From Ectobacillus sp. JY-23 (GTDB taxonomy: Bacteria > Bacillota > Bacilli > Bacillales > Bacillaceae_G): 64,000 nucleotides of DNA. Positions 19,833 through 28,697 of the stretch are shown piece by piece. The notes below the pieces were generated by a model, which had not been told where the DNA came from, made no database searches, and saw only the letters and a program-made list of their open reading frames with translations. The translations under genes and the position numbers were made by a program. Each line of letters opens with the position of its first letter. The stretch's first letter is position 1. Location: contig NZ_CP095462.1 of NCBI RefSeq assembly GCF_023022965.1, positions 2,294,001 through 2,358,000 of the forward strand, in the 5' to 3' direction.

Positions 19833-20714
19833 TTATTTATTCTTTTGAACCAAACCAAGAATAATCTCGCGAATGATTTTGCTTGCGACTACCGGTGTTT
19901 GCTCGCTGTGGTCATACACAGGTGCAACCTCTACCAGGTCAGCCCCAACAACCTTCACATCAGAGTTTGCAATTTCAACTAAAGAAGCAAGAAGCTCTTT
20001 AGATGTAATACCGCCTGCTTCTAGCGTACCTGTACCAGGTGCATGCGCAGGGTCAAGTACATCGATGTCGATTGTTACGTATACCGGACGGCCCGCCAGC
20101 TTTGGCAATACTTCCTTCAGCGGCTGATGTACATCAAACTTAAATAAGTTCATACCCACTTCTTTTGCCCATTGGAATTCTTCCTTCATACCGGAACGGA
20201 TACCAAAGGAGTATACGTTTTTCGGACCGATTAAATCACACGCTTTTTTAATTGGCGTGGAGTGAGATAATGGCTCGCCTTCGTAGTTATCGCGAAGATC
20301 TGTATGTGCATCCATATGGATAATCGCAAGGTCTGGATACTTTTTGTACATGGCTTTAATAACCGGCCAAGATACTAAATGCTCACCGCCAAGACCAATT
20401 GGGAATTTACCGTCAGCCAATAGGCCATCAATGTATTCCTCAATCATGTCAAGGCTGCGCTGTGCATTGCCGAATGGTAGCGGGATATCGCCTGCATCAA
20501 AGTATTTCACTTCTTCTAGCTCACGATCCATGTACGGGCTATATTCCTCAAGACCAATGGATACCTCGCGGATGCGGCCAGGACCGAAACGGGAGCCCGG
20601 ACGGAAGCTTACTGTCCAGTCCATTGGCATACCATAGATGACTGCTTCGGACTCTTCATAATTAGGATGACTTTTAATAAATACATTACCGGAATACGCT
20701 TCATCAAAACGCAT
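19833..20714 (-). CDS. speB: Agmatinase
   Basis: Hydrolyses agmatine to putrescine and urea, feeding spermidine synthesis. 293 residues of the ureohydrolase family, with the di-manganese site in GLGGEHLVSWP, HMDAHTDLRDNY and DIDVLDPAHAPGTGT. Start ATG with AAGGAGGAATGTACC upstream. It lies 54 nt downstream of speE in the same direction, the same pairing as speE-speB in B. subtilis. The gap holds a strong hairpin without a U tract (separate entry). Confidence 0.95.
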   Translation of the reverse strand: MRFDEAYSGNVFIKSHPNYEESEAVIYGMPMDWTVSFRPGSRFGPGRIREVSIGLEEYSPYMDRELEEVKYFDAGDIPLPFGNAQRSLDMIEEYIDGLLADGKFPIGLGGEHLVSWPVIKAMYKKYPDLAIIHMDAHTDLRDNYEGEPLSHSTPIKKACDLIGPKNVYSFGIRSGMKEEFQWAKEVGMNLFKFDVHQPLKEVLPKLAGRPVYVTIDIDVLDPAHAPGTGTLEAGGITSKELLASLVEIANSDVKVVGADLVEVAPVYDHSEQTPVVASKIIREIILGLVQKNK

Positions 20715-20737
20715 GGTACATTCCTCCTTATGTATGA

Positions 20738-20761
20738 AGAACGCCTTTTACAAGGCGTTCT
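20738..20761 (-). other. Intercistronic hairpin between speE and speB
   Basis: AGAACGCCTT (20738-20747) pairs perfectly with AAGGCGTTCT (20752-20761) around a 4-nt loop. No U run follows on the minus strand, so it is more likely an mRNA-stabilising or partial attenuation hairpin than a full terminator. Confidence 0.5.
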
Positions 20762-20768
20762 TTCGTCA

Positions 20769-21596
20769 TTATTTAATCAAATCGCCAACAAATTTAGGCA
20801 ACACGAATGCTGCTTTGTGAAGCTCTTTCGTGTAGTACTTTGTTTCGATTTCATGGAAACGCTCTTCACTCACTTCAAGTGGATCGTGCTTTTTAGAGCC
20901 GATTGTAAACGTCCAAAGACCACTTGGGTATGTTGGGATGTTTGCAGTGTAAAGACGCGTGATTGGGAAGATCTCGCTTACATCTTTAAATACGCTTGTA
21001 ATTAATTCAGGTGTGAACCAAGGGTTGTCCGTTTGCGCTACAAAGATACCGTCTTCTTTAAGCGCTTTGGAGATACCTGAGTAAAAGCCTTTTGTAAACA
21101 AGTTCACCGCAGGACCTACTGGCTCAGTGGAGTCAACCATGATTACATCGTATACGTTCTCGCTTTGTGCAATGTGCATAAAGCCGTCGTCAACTTTCAC
21201 ATCAACACGTGGATTCTCAAGCTCGCCAGCGATTTCAGGTAAGTACTTTTTAGAGTACTCAATTACCTTGCCATCGATCTCAACAAGCGTTGCTTTTTTC
21301 ACGCTTGGGTGCTTCAATACTTCACGAATTACACCGCCGTCGCCGCCGCCTACTACAAGTACGTTTTCAGGGTTTGGATGCGTAAACAAAGGTACGTGCG
21401 CTACCATCTCGTGATATACGAACTCGTCCTTTTGAGAAGTCATAACCATGCCATCTAATAGAAGCATGTTGCCGAACTCCTCTGTCTCCACCATATCAAG
21501 CTTTTGAAAATCAGTTTGCTCTGTATGTAAAGTGCGGTTGATTTTAATTGTGATACCAAAGTTCTCAGTTTGCTTTTCAGTAAACCATAATCCCAT
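20769..21596 (-). CDS. speE: Spermidine synthase
   Basis: Transfers an aminopropyl group from decarboxylated S-adenosylmethionine to putrescine. 275 residues from the ATG at 21594-21596. Rossmann-type core with [18 protein letters not shown], followed by [10 protein letters not shown] and the gatekeeper region DNPWFTPE. The start is set by the conserved N-terminus [14 protein letters not shown]; a GTG four codons earlier sits too close to the AAAGG site. First gene of speE-speB. A speD-type decarboxylase is not in the window. Confidence 0.95.
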   Translation of the reverse strand: MGLWFTEKQTENFGITIKINRTLHTEQTDFQKLDMVETEEFGNMLLLDGMVMTSQKDEFVYHEMVAHVPLFTHPNPENVLVVGGGDGGVIREVLKHPSVKKATLVEIDGKVIEYSKKYLPEIAGELENPRVDVKVDDGFMHIAQSENVYDVIMVDSTEPVGPAVNLFTKGFYSGISKALKEDGIFVAQTDNPWFTPELITSVFKDVSEIFPITRLYTANIPTYPSGLWTFTIGSKKHDPLEVSEERFHEIETKYYTKELHKAAFVLPKFVGDLIK

Positions 21597-21830
21597 TTGT
21601 TTAATCACGCCTTTCTCTTCGTAATGTGTACGAAACTTAATGTTCCCTATACAAAATAAAACAAATCATAAAAAATGTATAGTTAAAATGCGAAAAAAAG
21701 ATAAAGTTTTTACAAAGTTCGACATTTTCCCTTATATACTTCTCACATTATATACAAATCCCCCTCACATATTCTCTACTGAAAAGGGGAAATTAAGGAA
21801 AATATATTTGTACAAAATGTGGAGATAAAC

Positions 21831-23384
21831 ATGTCTGAACAAAAAAAACAGCACTTTTCCCAAATGAAAAAACAACAAAGCAAAACGTTTGAGATACCGC
21901 TGCCTCTCAAAGAAGAGCTGTCCGAAACGCAATTGCTGACCGGTCATATAAGCCATGATGCCAGTCTGCTTCAAAAAGCAACCGGCAATAGCGCTGATAT
22001 TATCTATAAAACCTTCCATATAAGTTCCCAATCTTTCTTGTTCATTTATACGGAAGGTCTTGCTAATCAACAAACTATTAGAAATCTCCTGGAATACTTG
22101 ATGAGCGTTTCAGCAGAGGATTTGGAGCAATTATTAGTAGAAAGCCGCATTCCCATCGGCTCCACAAAAGAATTGCTGACCGCACAAGAGGCACTATCCT
22201 CCCTTTTGGTTGGTCATTCCGTTCTTATTATAGCAGGTATCCCTAAAGGAATTGCGATTGATACGAATGGAATAGAGCACAGAACGGTGAGTGAGCCCCA
22301 GAATCAAACCGTTATTAAAGGTCCACAGGAAGCATTCAATGAAACATTAGTGACAAACATTGCTCTTGTTCGAAAAAGAATTAGACATCCAAACTTATGG
22401 ACGGAGCGAATGGAAATTGGTGATGTCACCAAGACGGCTATTTGTATAATGTATGTCAAAAATTTAGCCAATGAGGACATTGTCAACGAGGTTAGAAGAC
22501 GATTGAAGCAAATCAAGACCGATTCGATTCTAGAAAGCGGTTATATTGAAGAGTTTATTGCGGATCAACAGAGAGGGATTTTTCCTACCATGTTCAATAC
22601 AGAGCGCCCAGATGTGATTGCGGCTGATCTTCTTGAAGGAAAGGTCGCAATCTTTGTAGACGGTACGCCATACGTATTGTCGGCACCTGCTGTATTTATT
22701 CAATTCTTCCAAGCTGCCGAAGATTATTATAACCGGGGCGATTATGGCATGCTGCGTATGCTTAGGTTTGCTTGCTTTTTCATTACACTTTTGGCACCAG
22801 CACTTTATATTGCGCTAACCACATATCACCAAGAAATGCTTCCTACCACCCTGCTCATCAGCATTGCAGCGCAGCGAGATGCCATTCCATTTCCTGCTTT
22901 CATAGAAGCTTTATTAATGCAATTTACGTTTGAGATTTTACGTGAAGCTGGCATCCGTATGCCTCGCGCGATTGGTAACGCCGTTTCTATCGTAGGTGCG
23001 CTTGTTCTCGGAGAAGCTGCCGTACAGGCAGGTTTTGTGTCACCTGCTATGGTCATTGTGATTTCCATTACAGCCCTAACAACCTTTATTTCTCCGGACT
23101 TTGCTATGTCGTTTCCGCAGCGAATTCTGCGTATCATCCTGATGCTGCTCGGTGCATCATTTGGTTTGTTCGGCATAGTAGTAGGTTTATTTGCCGTCTT
23201 GCTGCATCTTTGTCATTTACAATCCTTCGGTGTCCCTTATATGTCACCGCTTGGCCCGTTTAATAGAAATGATCAGCAAGATACGTTTTTACGATTACCA
23301 AGATGGGCGATGCACAAGCGGCCTAAAATGTTTCATTCACAAAATGAAATTAGAACGGCTACAAAACAAGGAGATGAAACATGA
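21831..23384 (+). CDS. Spore germination receptor A subunit (GerA family)
   Basis: GerA/GerKA-type subunit of a nutrient germinant receptor in the inner spore membrane, 517 residues. The N-terminal soluble half (about 1-270) carries conserved stretches such as GHSVLIIAGIPKGIAIDT and RKRIRHPNLWTERMEIG. The second half has several hydrophobic membrane segments, with AAQRDAIPFPAFIEALLMQFTFEILREAG conserved in the family. ATG at 21831 follows GGAGATAAAC. The stop overlaps the next small gene by ATGA. It heads the operon A-D-B-C, which should be switched on in the forespore (sigma-G type); I could not place a convincing promoter. Confidence 0.92.
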   Translation: MSEQKKQHFSQMKKQQSKTFEIPLPLKEELSETQLLTGHISHDASLLQKATGNSADIIYKTFHISSQSFLFIYTEGLANQQTIRNLLEYLMSVSAEDLEQLLVESRIPIGSTKELLTAQEALSSLLVGHSVLIIAGIPKGIAIDTNGIEHRTVSEPQNQTVIKGPQEAFNETLVTNIALVRKRIRHPNLWTERMEIGDVTKTAICIMYVKNLANEDIVNEVRRRLKQIKTDSILESGYIEEFIADQQRGIFPTMFNTERPDVIAADLLEGKVAIFVDGTPYVLSAPAVFIQFFQAAEDYYNRGDYGMLRMLRFACFFITLLAPALYIALTTYHQEMLPTTLLISIAAQRDAIPFPAFIEALLMQFTFEILREAGIRMPRAIGNAVSIVGALVLGEAAVQAGFVSPAMVIVISITALTTFISPDFAMSFPQRILRIILMLLGASFGLFGIVVGLFAVLLHLCHLQSFGVPYMSPLGPFNRNDQQDTFLRLPRWAMHKRPKMFHSQNEIRTATKQGDET

Positions 23385-23614
23385 CCAAATTTATCATCGT
23401 AATTGTTTTTTTCATCATTGCATTCCTACTAGAAGGCTCTTCTTTACGAAAACAGAAAAGGTTTTCTGATTTATATATATTTAGCTTCCTTATGTTTCTC
23501 GCTTTCGGATTAAGTATCTTATATATATTAAAAATCCCTATACCTAACCCATTGGTGCTCATTAATTACATGTTCATGCCTGTTGCAAATTGGATTTATG
23601 GGTTACTTAACTAA
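23381..23614 (+). CDS. Small membrane protein, GerD-subunit-like (germination receptor operon)
   Basis: 77-residue protein with two hydrophobic segments (about 3-18 and 31-51) separated by the charged stretch SLRKQKRFSD. Small two-helix D subunits are known from several ger operons and modulate receptor response. It starts in the ATGA overlap with the A-subunit stop and ends 14 nt before the B-subunit start. Overlap on one side and tight spacing on the other support real translation. The assignment rests on size, topology and position, not on a sequence motif. Confidence 0.75.
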   Translation: MTKFIIVIVFFIIAFLLEGSSLRKQKRFSDLYIFSFLMFLAFGLSILYILKIPIPNPLVLINYMFMPVANWIYGLLN

Positions 23615-23628
23615 GGAGGTGATTTGCA

Positions 23629-24729
23629 TTGCACGCACGAATAAACCGCTATCAATTTTTCATCTTAGTATTCTTTTTCACTATAGGTAGCTCTATTTTA
23701 CTTACCCCTTCTACATTGGTTTCTACCGCTCAGCAACAGGGCTGGATTGCCGGTATCATTACTTTAGGAGTAGGTGTTTTATTATCGTTGCTATATACCA
23801 CGTTAGGTGCAAGGCAAGGTACAACCTCTTTAGTGACATATGCACGCAATTTATATGGAAATTGGCTTGGAGCTCTATTTGGTGTGTATTACCTTGTCTT
23901 CTTCATGATTTTGACCGCTCTTGTTTTGCGTGATATGGGCGACTTTATGACTACACAAATTTTGACAGAAACACCGATTATGCAAATTCACATTGTTCTC
24001 ATGTCACTCATCGTGTACGCCACTAAACTTGGCTTAACTTCCTTAAGTAGATTTGGCGAACTCTTATTTCCCGTTTTTTTCATTTTATTTATATTACTAT
24101 TTTTTCTGGTTGCACCGGAGATAGAATACCGAAATATGCTCCCTCTATTTCCACTCGCATACAAAGATATTACAAAGGGCGTCATTTCGTTTACTGGTTT
24201 CCCTTTTCTTGAACTCTCTGTCTTTTTGGTTTTGCAGCCGTTCGTGCAAACACAAGCGAGTCTCAAAAAACCTTTTATATTAGGTTCCTTATTTGGTGGT
24301 CTCATCTTAGTTTCAGTCACACTGCAAAGCATTCTGGTAATGAGCACAGAATTAACCAGCACCTTTCTCTATCCAAGCTACGAGCTGGCAAAGCATATTA
24401 AACTGGCTTATTTTTTGGAGCGAATTGAAGCTATTATGGCTGTTTTATGGTTTATCTCTTTATTTTTGAAAATTGCTATCACATTTTGGGCTAGTGTTAC
24501 ACTGCTCGGTGACATACTTAAGCTACAGTTATACAGCTACCTTATCATTCCACTGGCAGTTATTATACTGATTTATTCCATTACGATGAGCCCAAATGTG
24601 ATGTTCATCTGGTTTAGTGCCAAGGTTTGGCCATTCTATGCATTTGTAACAGGATTTATACTTCCCGTTCTACTGTTACTGCGCAAGCCCTCGTCATCTA
24701 GTGATAAAACTGTGAGGGATACAGAATGA
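23629..24729 (+). CDS. Spore germination receptor B subunit (GerB family transporter)
   Basis: Membrane subunit of the germinant receptor, 366 residues with about ten hydrophobic segments, belonging to the GerB branch of the APC amino acid transporter superfamily. The N-terminal motif FFFTIGSSILLTPSTLVSTAQQQGWIA is typical. The start codon is TTG at 23629, preceded by AAGGAGGTGA with 9 nt spacing. An ATG start is not available nearby. The stop overlaps the C-subunit ATG (ATGA at 24726-24729). Likely forms the germinant binding pocket. Confidence 0.92.
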   Translation: MHARINRYQFFILVFFFTIGSSILLTPSTLVSTAQQQGWIAGIITLGVGVLLSLLYTTLGARQGTTSLVTYARNLYGNWLGALFGVYYLVFFMILTALVLRDMGDFMTTQILTETPIMQIHIVLMSLIVYATKLGLTSLSRFGELLFPVFFILFILLFFLVAPEIEYRNMLPLFPLAYKDITKGVISFTGFPFLELSVFLVLQPFVQTQASLKKPFILGSLFGGLILVSVTLQSILVMSTELTSTFLYPSYELAKHIKLAYFLERIEAIMAVLWFISLFLKIAITFWASVTLLGDILKLQLYSYLIIPLAVIILIYSITMSPNVMFIWFSAKVWPFYAFVTGFILPVLLLLRKPSSSSDKTVRDTE

Positions 24730-25925
24730 ACCGTGTCGTACTATGTATAACTTGCCTCTTGTTTCTCTCATGCAGCTTAACGGGATGTAGCAGTAAAAAA
24801 GAACTAAATGACATGGGAATTGCACTTGCTTTGGCAATCGATAAGAAAGGTGATATTTATAATATCTCTATCCAAATTGTCAACCCAAGCGCCATTTCTG
24901 CACAAGGGGGCAGTAGTAATCGCTCCCCTGTCACAACTTACTCCACATCTGGAAAGACTATTTTTGAAGCGATTAGAAGATTAACAAAAGAAACGCCACG
25001 AAAAATTTATTTTGCCCACCTTCGTTTAATGGTCATTTCAGAAGCTTTAGCGCGCGAGCAGGGCATCAGCAATATTTTAGAATTTCTCATGCGTGATCCA
25101 GAATTGCGGAAGGATTTTTACGTGTTAATTTCCAGAGAACAATCAGCACGAACGATACTAAGCATTATGAGTCCTATTGAAAAGATTCCTGCCAATAAGA
25201 TTTTTCGTTCTTTGGAGATGTCAGAAAGATACTGGGCACCTACGACAGCGATAAAGATGGATGAGTTAGTTCGCGATATTACAAGAGCTGGAAAAGAACC
25301 TGTTCTCACAGGTATAGAAGTAGAAGGCTCTACTAAACATGGAGCAAGCAATGAAAATGCAAATCGAGTGTTACCAAATGCCATATTACATTTGGATAGC
25401 GTAGCCATCTTTCGAAAAGATCGCTTAGTCGGCTGGTTAAATGAAAGTGAAAGCAAGGGCTATAATTATATTACGAATAAAGTCCATTCCACTGTGGGCG
25501 CTGTAGCGTGCAATAAAAAGGAATGGGTTAACATCGAGGTCATTCGTGCCAAATCACATATTAAGGTTCGTATGGAGAAAGGGAAGCCATCTATTCACAT
25601 TTACTTTGATATCGAAGGAAACGTAGCGGAGGTTGGATGTAAAATAGACATAAGCAAGAGGGCAACCATTGCACGATTAGAGGATAAGTTTAATCATCGT
25701 GTAAAATATGTCTCACATGCAGCTATTACAAAAGCTCACCATTATGGAACAGATATTTTTGGGTTTGGCGATTTAATTTATCGCACACACCCTACTGAGT
25801 GGGAAAAACTCAAAAACAACTGGAATGCAAAAGGATTTCGAGAAATAAAGGTATATTTGCACCCTAAAACGCATATTCAGCATACAGGCATTACCATCCA
25901 AAGCCCCTTAAAAGATGCAAAATAA
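24726..25925 (+). CDS. Spore germination receptor C subunit lipoprotein (Ger(x)C family)
   Basis: 399-residue lipoprotein subunit of the receptor. The signal peptide ends in a lipobox SLTGC (Cys21), to be diacylated and anchored on the outer face of the inner spore membrane. The body has the Ger(x)C features: a domain around GIALALAIDKKGD, the stretch TKETPRKIYFAHLRLMVIS and FLMRDPELRKDFYVLIS. Final gene of the A-D-B-C operon. No strong terminator follows. Confidence 0.92.
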   Translation: MNRVVLCITCLLFLSCSLTGCSSKKELNDMGIALALAIDKKGDIYNISIQIVNPSAISAQGGSSNRSPVTTYSTSGKTIFEAIRRLTKETPRKIYFAHLRLMVISEALAREQGISNILEFLMRDPELRKDFYVLISREQSARTILSIMSPIEKIPANKIFRSLEMSERYWAPTTAIKMDELVRDITRAGKEPVLTGIEVEGSTKHGASNENANRVLPNAILHLDSVAIFRKDRLVGWLNESESKGYNYITNKVHSTVGAVACNKKEWVNIEVIRAKSHIKVRMEKGKPSIHIYFDIEGNVAEVGCKIDISKRATIARLEDKFNHRVKYVSHAAITKAHHYGTDIFGFGDLIYRTHPTEWEKLKNNWNAKGFREIKVYLHPKTHIQHTGITIQSPLKDAK

Positions 25926-25992
25926 GCATCCGGGCTTTGTTCGTATGTCTCTGTTAAATTTTATTGTTGTTTCGTTTCCCTTTATATGTGTT

Positions 25993-26030
25993 GGCTCTAA
26001 TCAACAAGTATCAATTAGCAGCATCAGAGG
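25993..26030. repeat. Fragment of MITE-like element (one end)
   Basis: CTCTAATCAACAAGTATCAATTAG followed by CAGCATCAGAGG closely matches the right-end part of the 56.59 kb copy (56714-56746). The rest is missing. The 25926-26119 gap otherwise shows nothing recognisable. Confidence 0.55.
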
Positions 26031-26119
26031 AACCGCACCTTACAATATAGCTAGTATAGTGGTTCACAATTAACCTAGGTATCCCGTTTAGTTTAGGGAT
26101 ACCTAGGTTGACATGAATT

Positions 26120-27045
26120 CTATTTCACATTGATTTTATTGTAATTTGCAATTGCATCATTAATCGTTTTTGAAGCATCCTTCATAGCTCCTTCAGGTGT
26201 GGACTGACCTTAAATCATTTTTTCTAGATTCAGCTCAATCGTTTGACGTGCTTCAGGGAACACACCAAGCAATGCTCCTGTAGCTGTTTTGGGTGAATCA
26301 TGAAGTTGATTGATAGCTGTTTGGAATTGGGGAAACTTTTGTAGGTGTTCTTTTAACTCAGGTAAATCGTACGCTTTTTTTGTTACAGCGAAGTAGCCTG
26401 TATTTTTGCTCCAAAATGCTTGTTGCTCAGGAGATACCATAAACTTAATAAACTCAAAAGCAGCCTTTTGCTTCTCTTTATCCTTTTTATCCATGGCCCA
26501 CAGTGATGCACCGCCAATAGAAACACCACCGTTTTTAGAACCGTCAACTGCCCGCAGGTAAGCTGTTCCAATTTCAAAACGGGCGCCCACACCGTTCATA
26601 ATATCTTTTAGTGCAGCCGTAGAATCCATTGTCATCGCAATTTTGTCGGCAATAAAAGCACTCTTTGTCTCATCTGTTTTACGTCCTAAATTTACAACTG
26701 CTCCTGTATCATATAGCTTTTTCCAAGATTCAAAGACCTTCAAACCCGCTCCGTTTGTATCAAAATCAACCTTTGTTGCTTTATCTGCGCGGCCATTTTG
26801 GCTGTTTGCATAATTGGCCTGTTGTTTTACAAGGAGCTGTTCAAAAAACCATCCATATGTTGCCAATGCAAAGCCGTGACGCTCTGTTTTATCACCGTTT
26901 TTCTTTGTAAGCTTTTGAGAGTATTCCATGAGCTCATCAAAGTTTTTCGGGCCTTTTTCTGGATCTAAACCAGCTTCTTTAAAGGCTGTTTTGTTGTAAT
27001 AAACTAACGGAGTAGAAGAGTTAAATGGCATGGAATTTCCTTGCC
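26120..27045 (-). pseudogene. Remnant of ugpB-like sugar-phosphate ABC substrate-binding protein
   Basis: C-terminal three-quarters of an extracellular solute-binding protein of the glycerol-3-phosphate (UgpB) type. Homology begins at SMPFNSSTPLVYYNKTAFKEAGLDP, a conserved central motif, so the signal peptide and N-terminal lobe are gone. The frame then runs well, with GASLWAMDKKDKEKQKAAFEFIKF and PQFQTAINQL, to an in-frame TAA at 26210-26212. Reading on in the same frame gives 29 more sensible residues ending in NDAIANYNKINVK and a TAG at 26120-26122, so the TAA looks like a CAA-to-TAA nonsense change. Upstream it is joined out of frame to a piece of the permease gene. Confidence 0.85.
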
Positions 27046-27411
27046 CAATATGTAATTGACAACTCCAATACTCGGGTGATACATCATCGTCCAAATCATC
27101 GCAGGCACACACATCAATACAACAAATGTTACTGTTACAAGCAAGCTGTTATGGAATTCCGGTGAAAGAAACAGCTCTTTATAGTTTTTCAATCCTACAA
27201 ATCCCACCGCTTTTCCCGCAATATTTGTCAGCTGAAAACTAGTTACAATCGTCTTAAAAAAAGGATAGTAAACAAATAAGAAGAAAATTAAAAATGCAGG
27301 CAGCAAATAAATATAAGGTTCTAAGTGCTTAAACAGCCGCTTTATATTTACTGTTTGTTTATGTGATTTTGCTTTGACGGCTCGTTTATCCGTCACCGTA
27401 CTTCCTTGCAT
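27036..27411 (-). pseudogene. Remnant of ugpA-like ABC permease, internally deleted
   Basis: Encodes the N-terminus of a binding-protein-dependent permease: a charged leader, then LEPYIYLLPAFLIFFLFVYYPFF and VGLKNYKELFLSPEFHNSLLVT. After FVVLMCVP the sequence jumps to MIWTMMYHPSIGVVNYILG; in full-length relatives about 35 residues, including a membrane helix, separate these motifs. It then breaks into the ugpB remnant around 27036-27048. The start has an AAGGGGG site, so a short peptide could still be made, but transport function is lost. The second permease (ugpE) is absent. Confidence 0.8.
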
Positions 27412-27826
27412 CCGTAAACCCCCTTGCTTATTTTCTCAACAAACACGAGTATAGCAATTCATCATTAAAAATTTGTATGATTATCCTAAAGATTGATGAA
27501 TTTTCCTTATTTTATGTAAATTTTTGTAAACTTCATTGTGTTTCTATATAAAGTTCTTCATAATTATGAAACTGACATTCTTTTTCGATAGGAGAGGTAT
27601 ACGGACGATGTGTGTGGCTTAACGCAACCTTAGGTTTTAAAGATTGGCTTTGCTAAAACCTAAGGTTGATCATTTGCACTTGTTGATTGGAGTAAAGGAG
27701 ATGAGGCTACTGCGGGAAAAGCGAGTCAAAAGGAGACCCCGGAAAGCGTAACCCCCGTAACGGAAAGCAACAACGAACTTTAAAAGATCCCCAAAATTAA
27801 CATACAGGTAGAAAGGAGCTTTTTAT
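27412..27826. other. Intergenic region between ugp remnant and glycerophosphodiesterase
   Basis: 415 nt without a gene. AT-rich DNA with no clear promoter to about 27600, then a perfect 13 bp inverted repeat (27626-27638 with 27655-27667) and the deleted MITE copy at 27646-27790. Ends with the GAAAGGAGC site of the next gene. Confidence 0.6.
27646..27790. repeat. MITE-like element, copy with internal deletion
   Basis: About 145 bp, same orientation as the 34.19 kb copy, from GGCTTTGCTAAAACCTAAGG to AACGAACTTTAAAAGATCC. Compared with that copy, the central section carrying the GCGCATAGCGC hairpin and the GAGGAGGCTCCCTGACC arm (about 40 bp) is deleted cleanly. The DNA just outside its left end (27621-27640) looks like the end of another copy in the opposite orientation. 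Confidence 0.8.
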
Positions 27827-28558
27827 ATGAACCTACCCCTTATTTTTGCGCATCGCGGCGTGAAAGGAACACATCCGGAAAATACCATGATTGCCTTCCG
27901 TGAAGCTGAACGCGTGGGCGCCCATGGTATTGAACTAGATGTTCACTTATCCAAAGATGGCGAGGTTGTAATCATTCATGACGAAACATTAGATCGAACA
28001 ACGAATGGAAGCGGGCTTGTTTGTGAAAAAACGCTGGACGAATTACAGCAGCTCGACGCTGGAAGCTACTTCGGTTTTGGAGGAGAACATGTTCCTTCTT
28101 TAAAAGAAGTATTAACATGGATGCAAGGCAATACCCTGCTTTTAAATATTGAGCTGAAAAATGATATGATTCGCTATACAAATTTGGAGCAAAAGGTTAT
28201 CCATCTGGTGCGGGAATACAATATGGAAAAGCGTGTTATTTTATCATCGTTTAATCATGAATCTGTCGCTGTGCTAGGAGATTTGGCACCTGATATTGAG
28301 CGCGCTATTTTGTACCATCACCCGCTGCAGAATCCGCTTCAGGAAGCCCGCAACTACCAGGCGCACGGGCTTCACCCAAATTTCAGATTACTAACTCCCG
28401 AATTTGTCTTAGAGGCAAGGCAACAAGGCTATCCACTACGGCCTTACACAATTAATCAGCCACAGGATTTACAGTCTATGATTGACCTTGGCGTGGATGT
28501 TATTATTACAGACTGGCCCGAGCGAGCATTTTCTTTACTAAACAAACGGAAGTCCTGA
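27827..28558 (+). CDS. Glycerophosphodiester phosphodiesterase
   Basis: Cytoplasmic GDPD, 243 residues, hydrolysing glycerophosphodiesters to glycerol-3-phosphate and an alcohol. TIM-barrel motifs: FAHRGVKGTHPENT with the catalytic HR near residues 9-10, GIELDVHLSKDGEVVIIHDETLDRTTNG with the metal-binding Glu/Asp and second His. No signal peptide, so a UgpQ-like intracellular form rather than secreted GlpQ. ATG follows GAAAGGAGCTTTTTAT. It lies next to, and divergent from, the ugp transporter wreck, which suggests the two once worked together. Confidence 0.93.
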   Translation: MNLPLIFAHRGVKGTHPENTMIAFREAERVGAHGIELDVHLSKDGEVVIIHDETLDRTTNGSGLVCEKTLDELQQLDAGSYFGFGGEHVPSLKEVLTWMQGNTLLLNIELKNDMIRYTNLEQKVIHLVREYNMEKRVILSSFNHESVAVLGDLAPDIERAILYHHPLQNPLQEARNYQAHGLHPNFRLLTPEFVLEARQQGYPLRPYTINQPQDLQSMIDLGVDVIITDWPERAFSLLNKRKS

Positions 28559-28580
28559 CTCGGGCTTCCGTTTGTTTTTT
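28543..28580 (+). terminator. Terminator of the glycerophosphodiesterase gene
   Basis: CAAACGGAAG (28543-28552) pairs with CTTCCGTTTG (28565-28574), followed by six T. The 5' arm includes the end of the gene. Confidence 0.88.
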
Positions 28581-28697
28581 CTAGTTAATAAAGTTCGTTT
28601 AAAAATACCCTAAACTCCCAATAATAGTAAGAAAAGTGGCAGATTCACGTGCTGTGACTCTATATTTTCTTCTAAAAAAGTACTTTGGGGGTCTCCT

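Noticed and set aside
21741-21790. Sigma-G promoter of the ger operon
   Set aside because: Several AT-rich matches exist but none has both boxes with correct spacing.
26210-27112. A 300-residue solute-binding protein as an intact gene
   Set aside because: The first 20 or so residues are out-of-frame permease sequence, the N-terminal lobe is missing and the end is cut by a nonsense codon.
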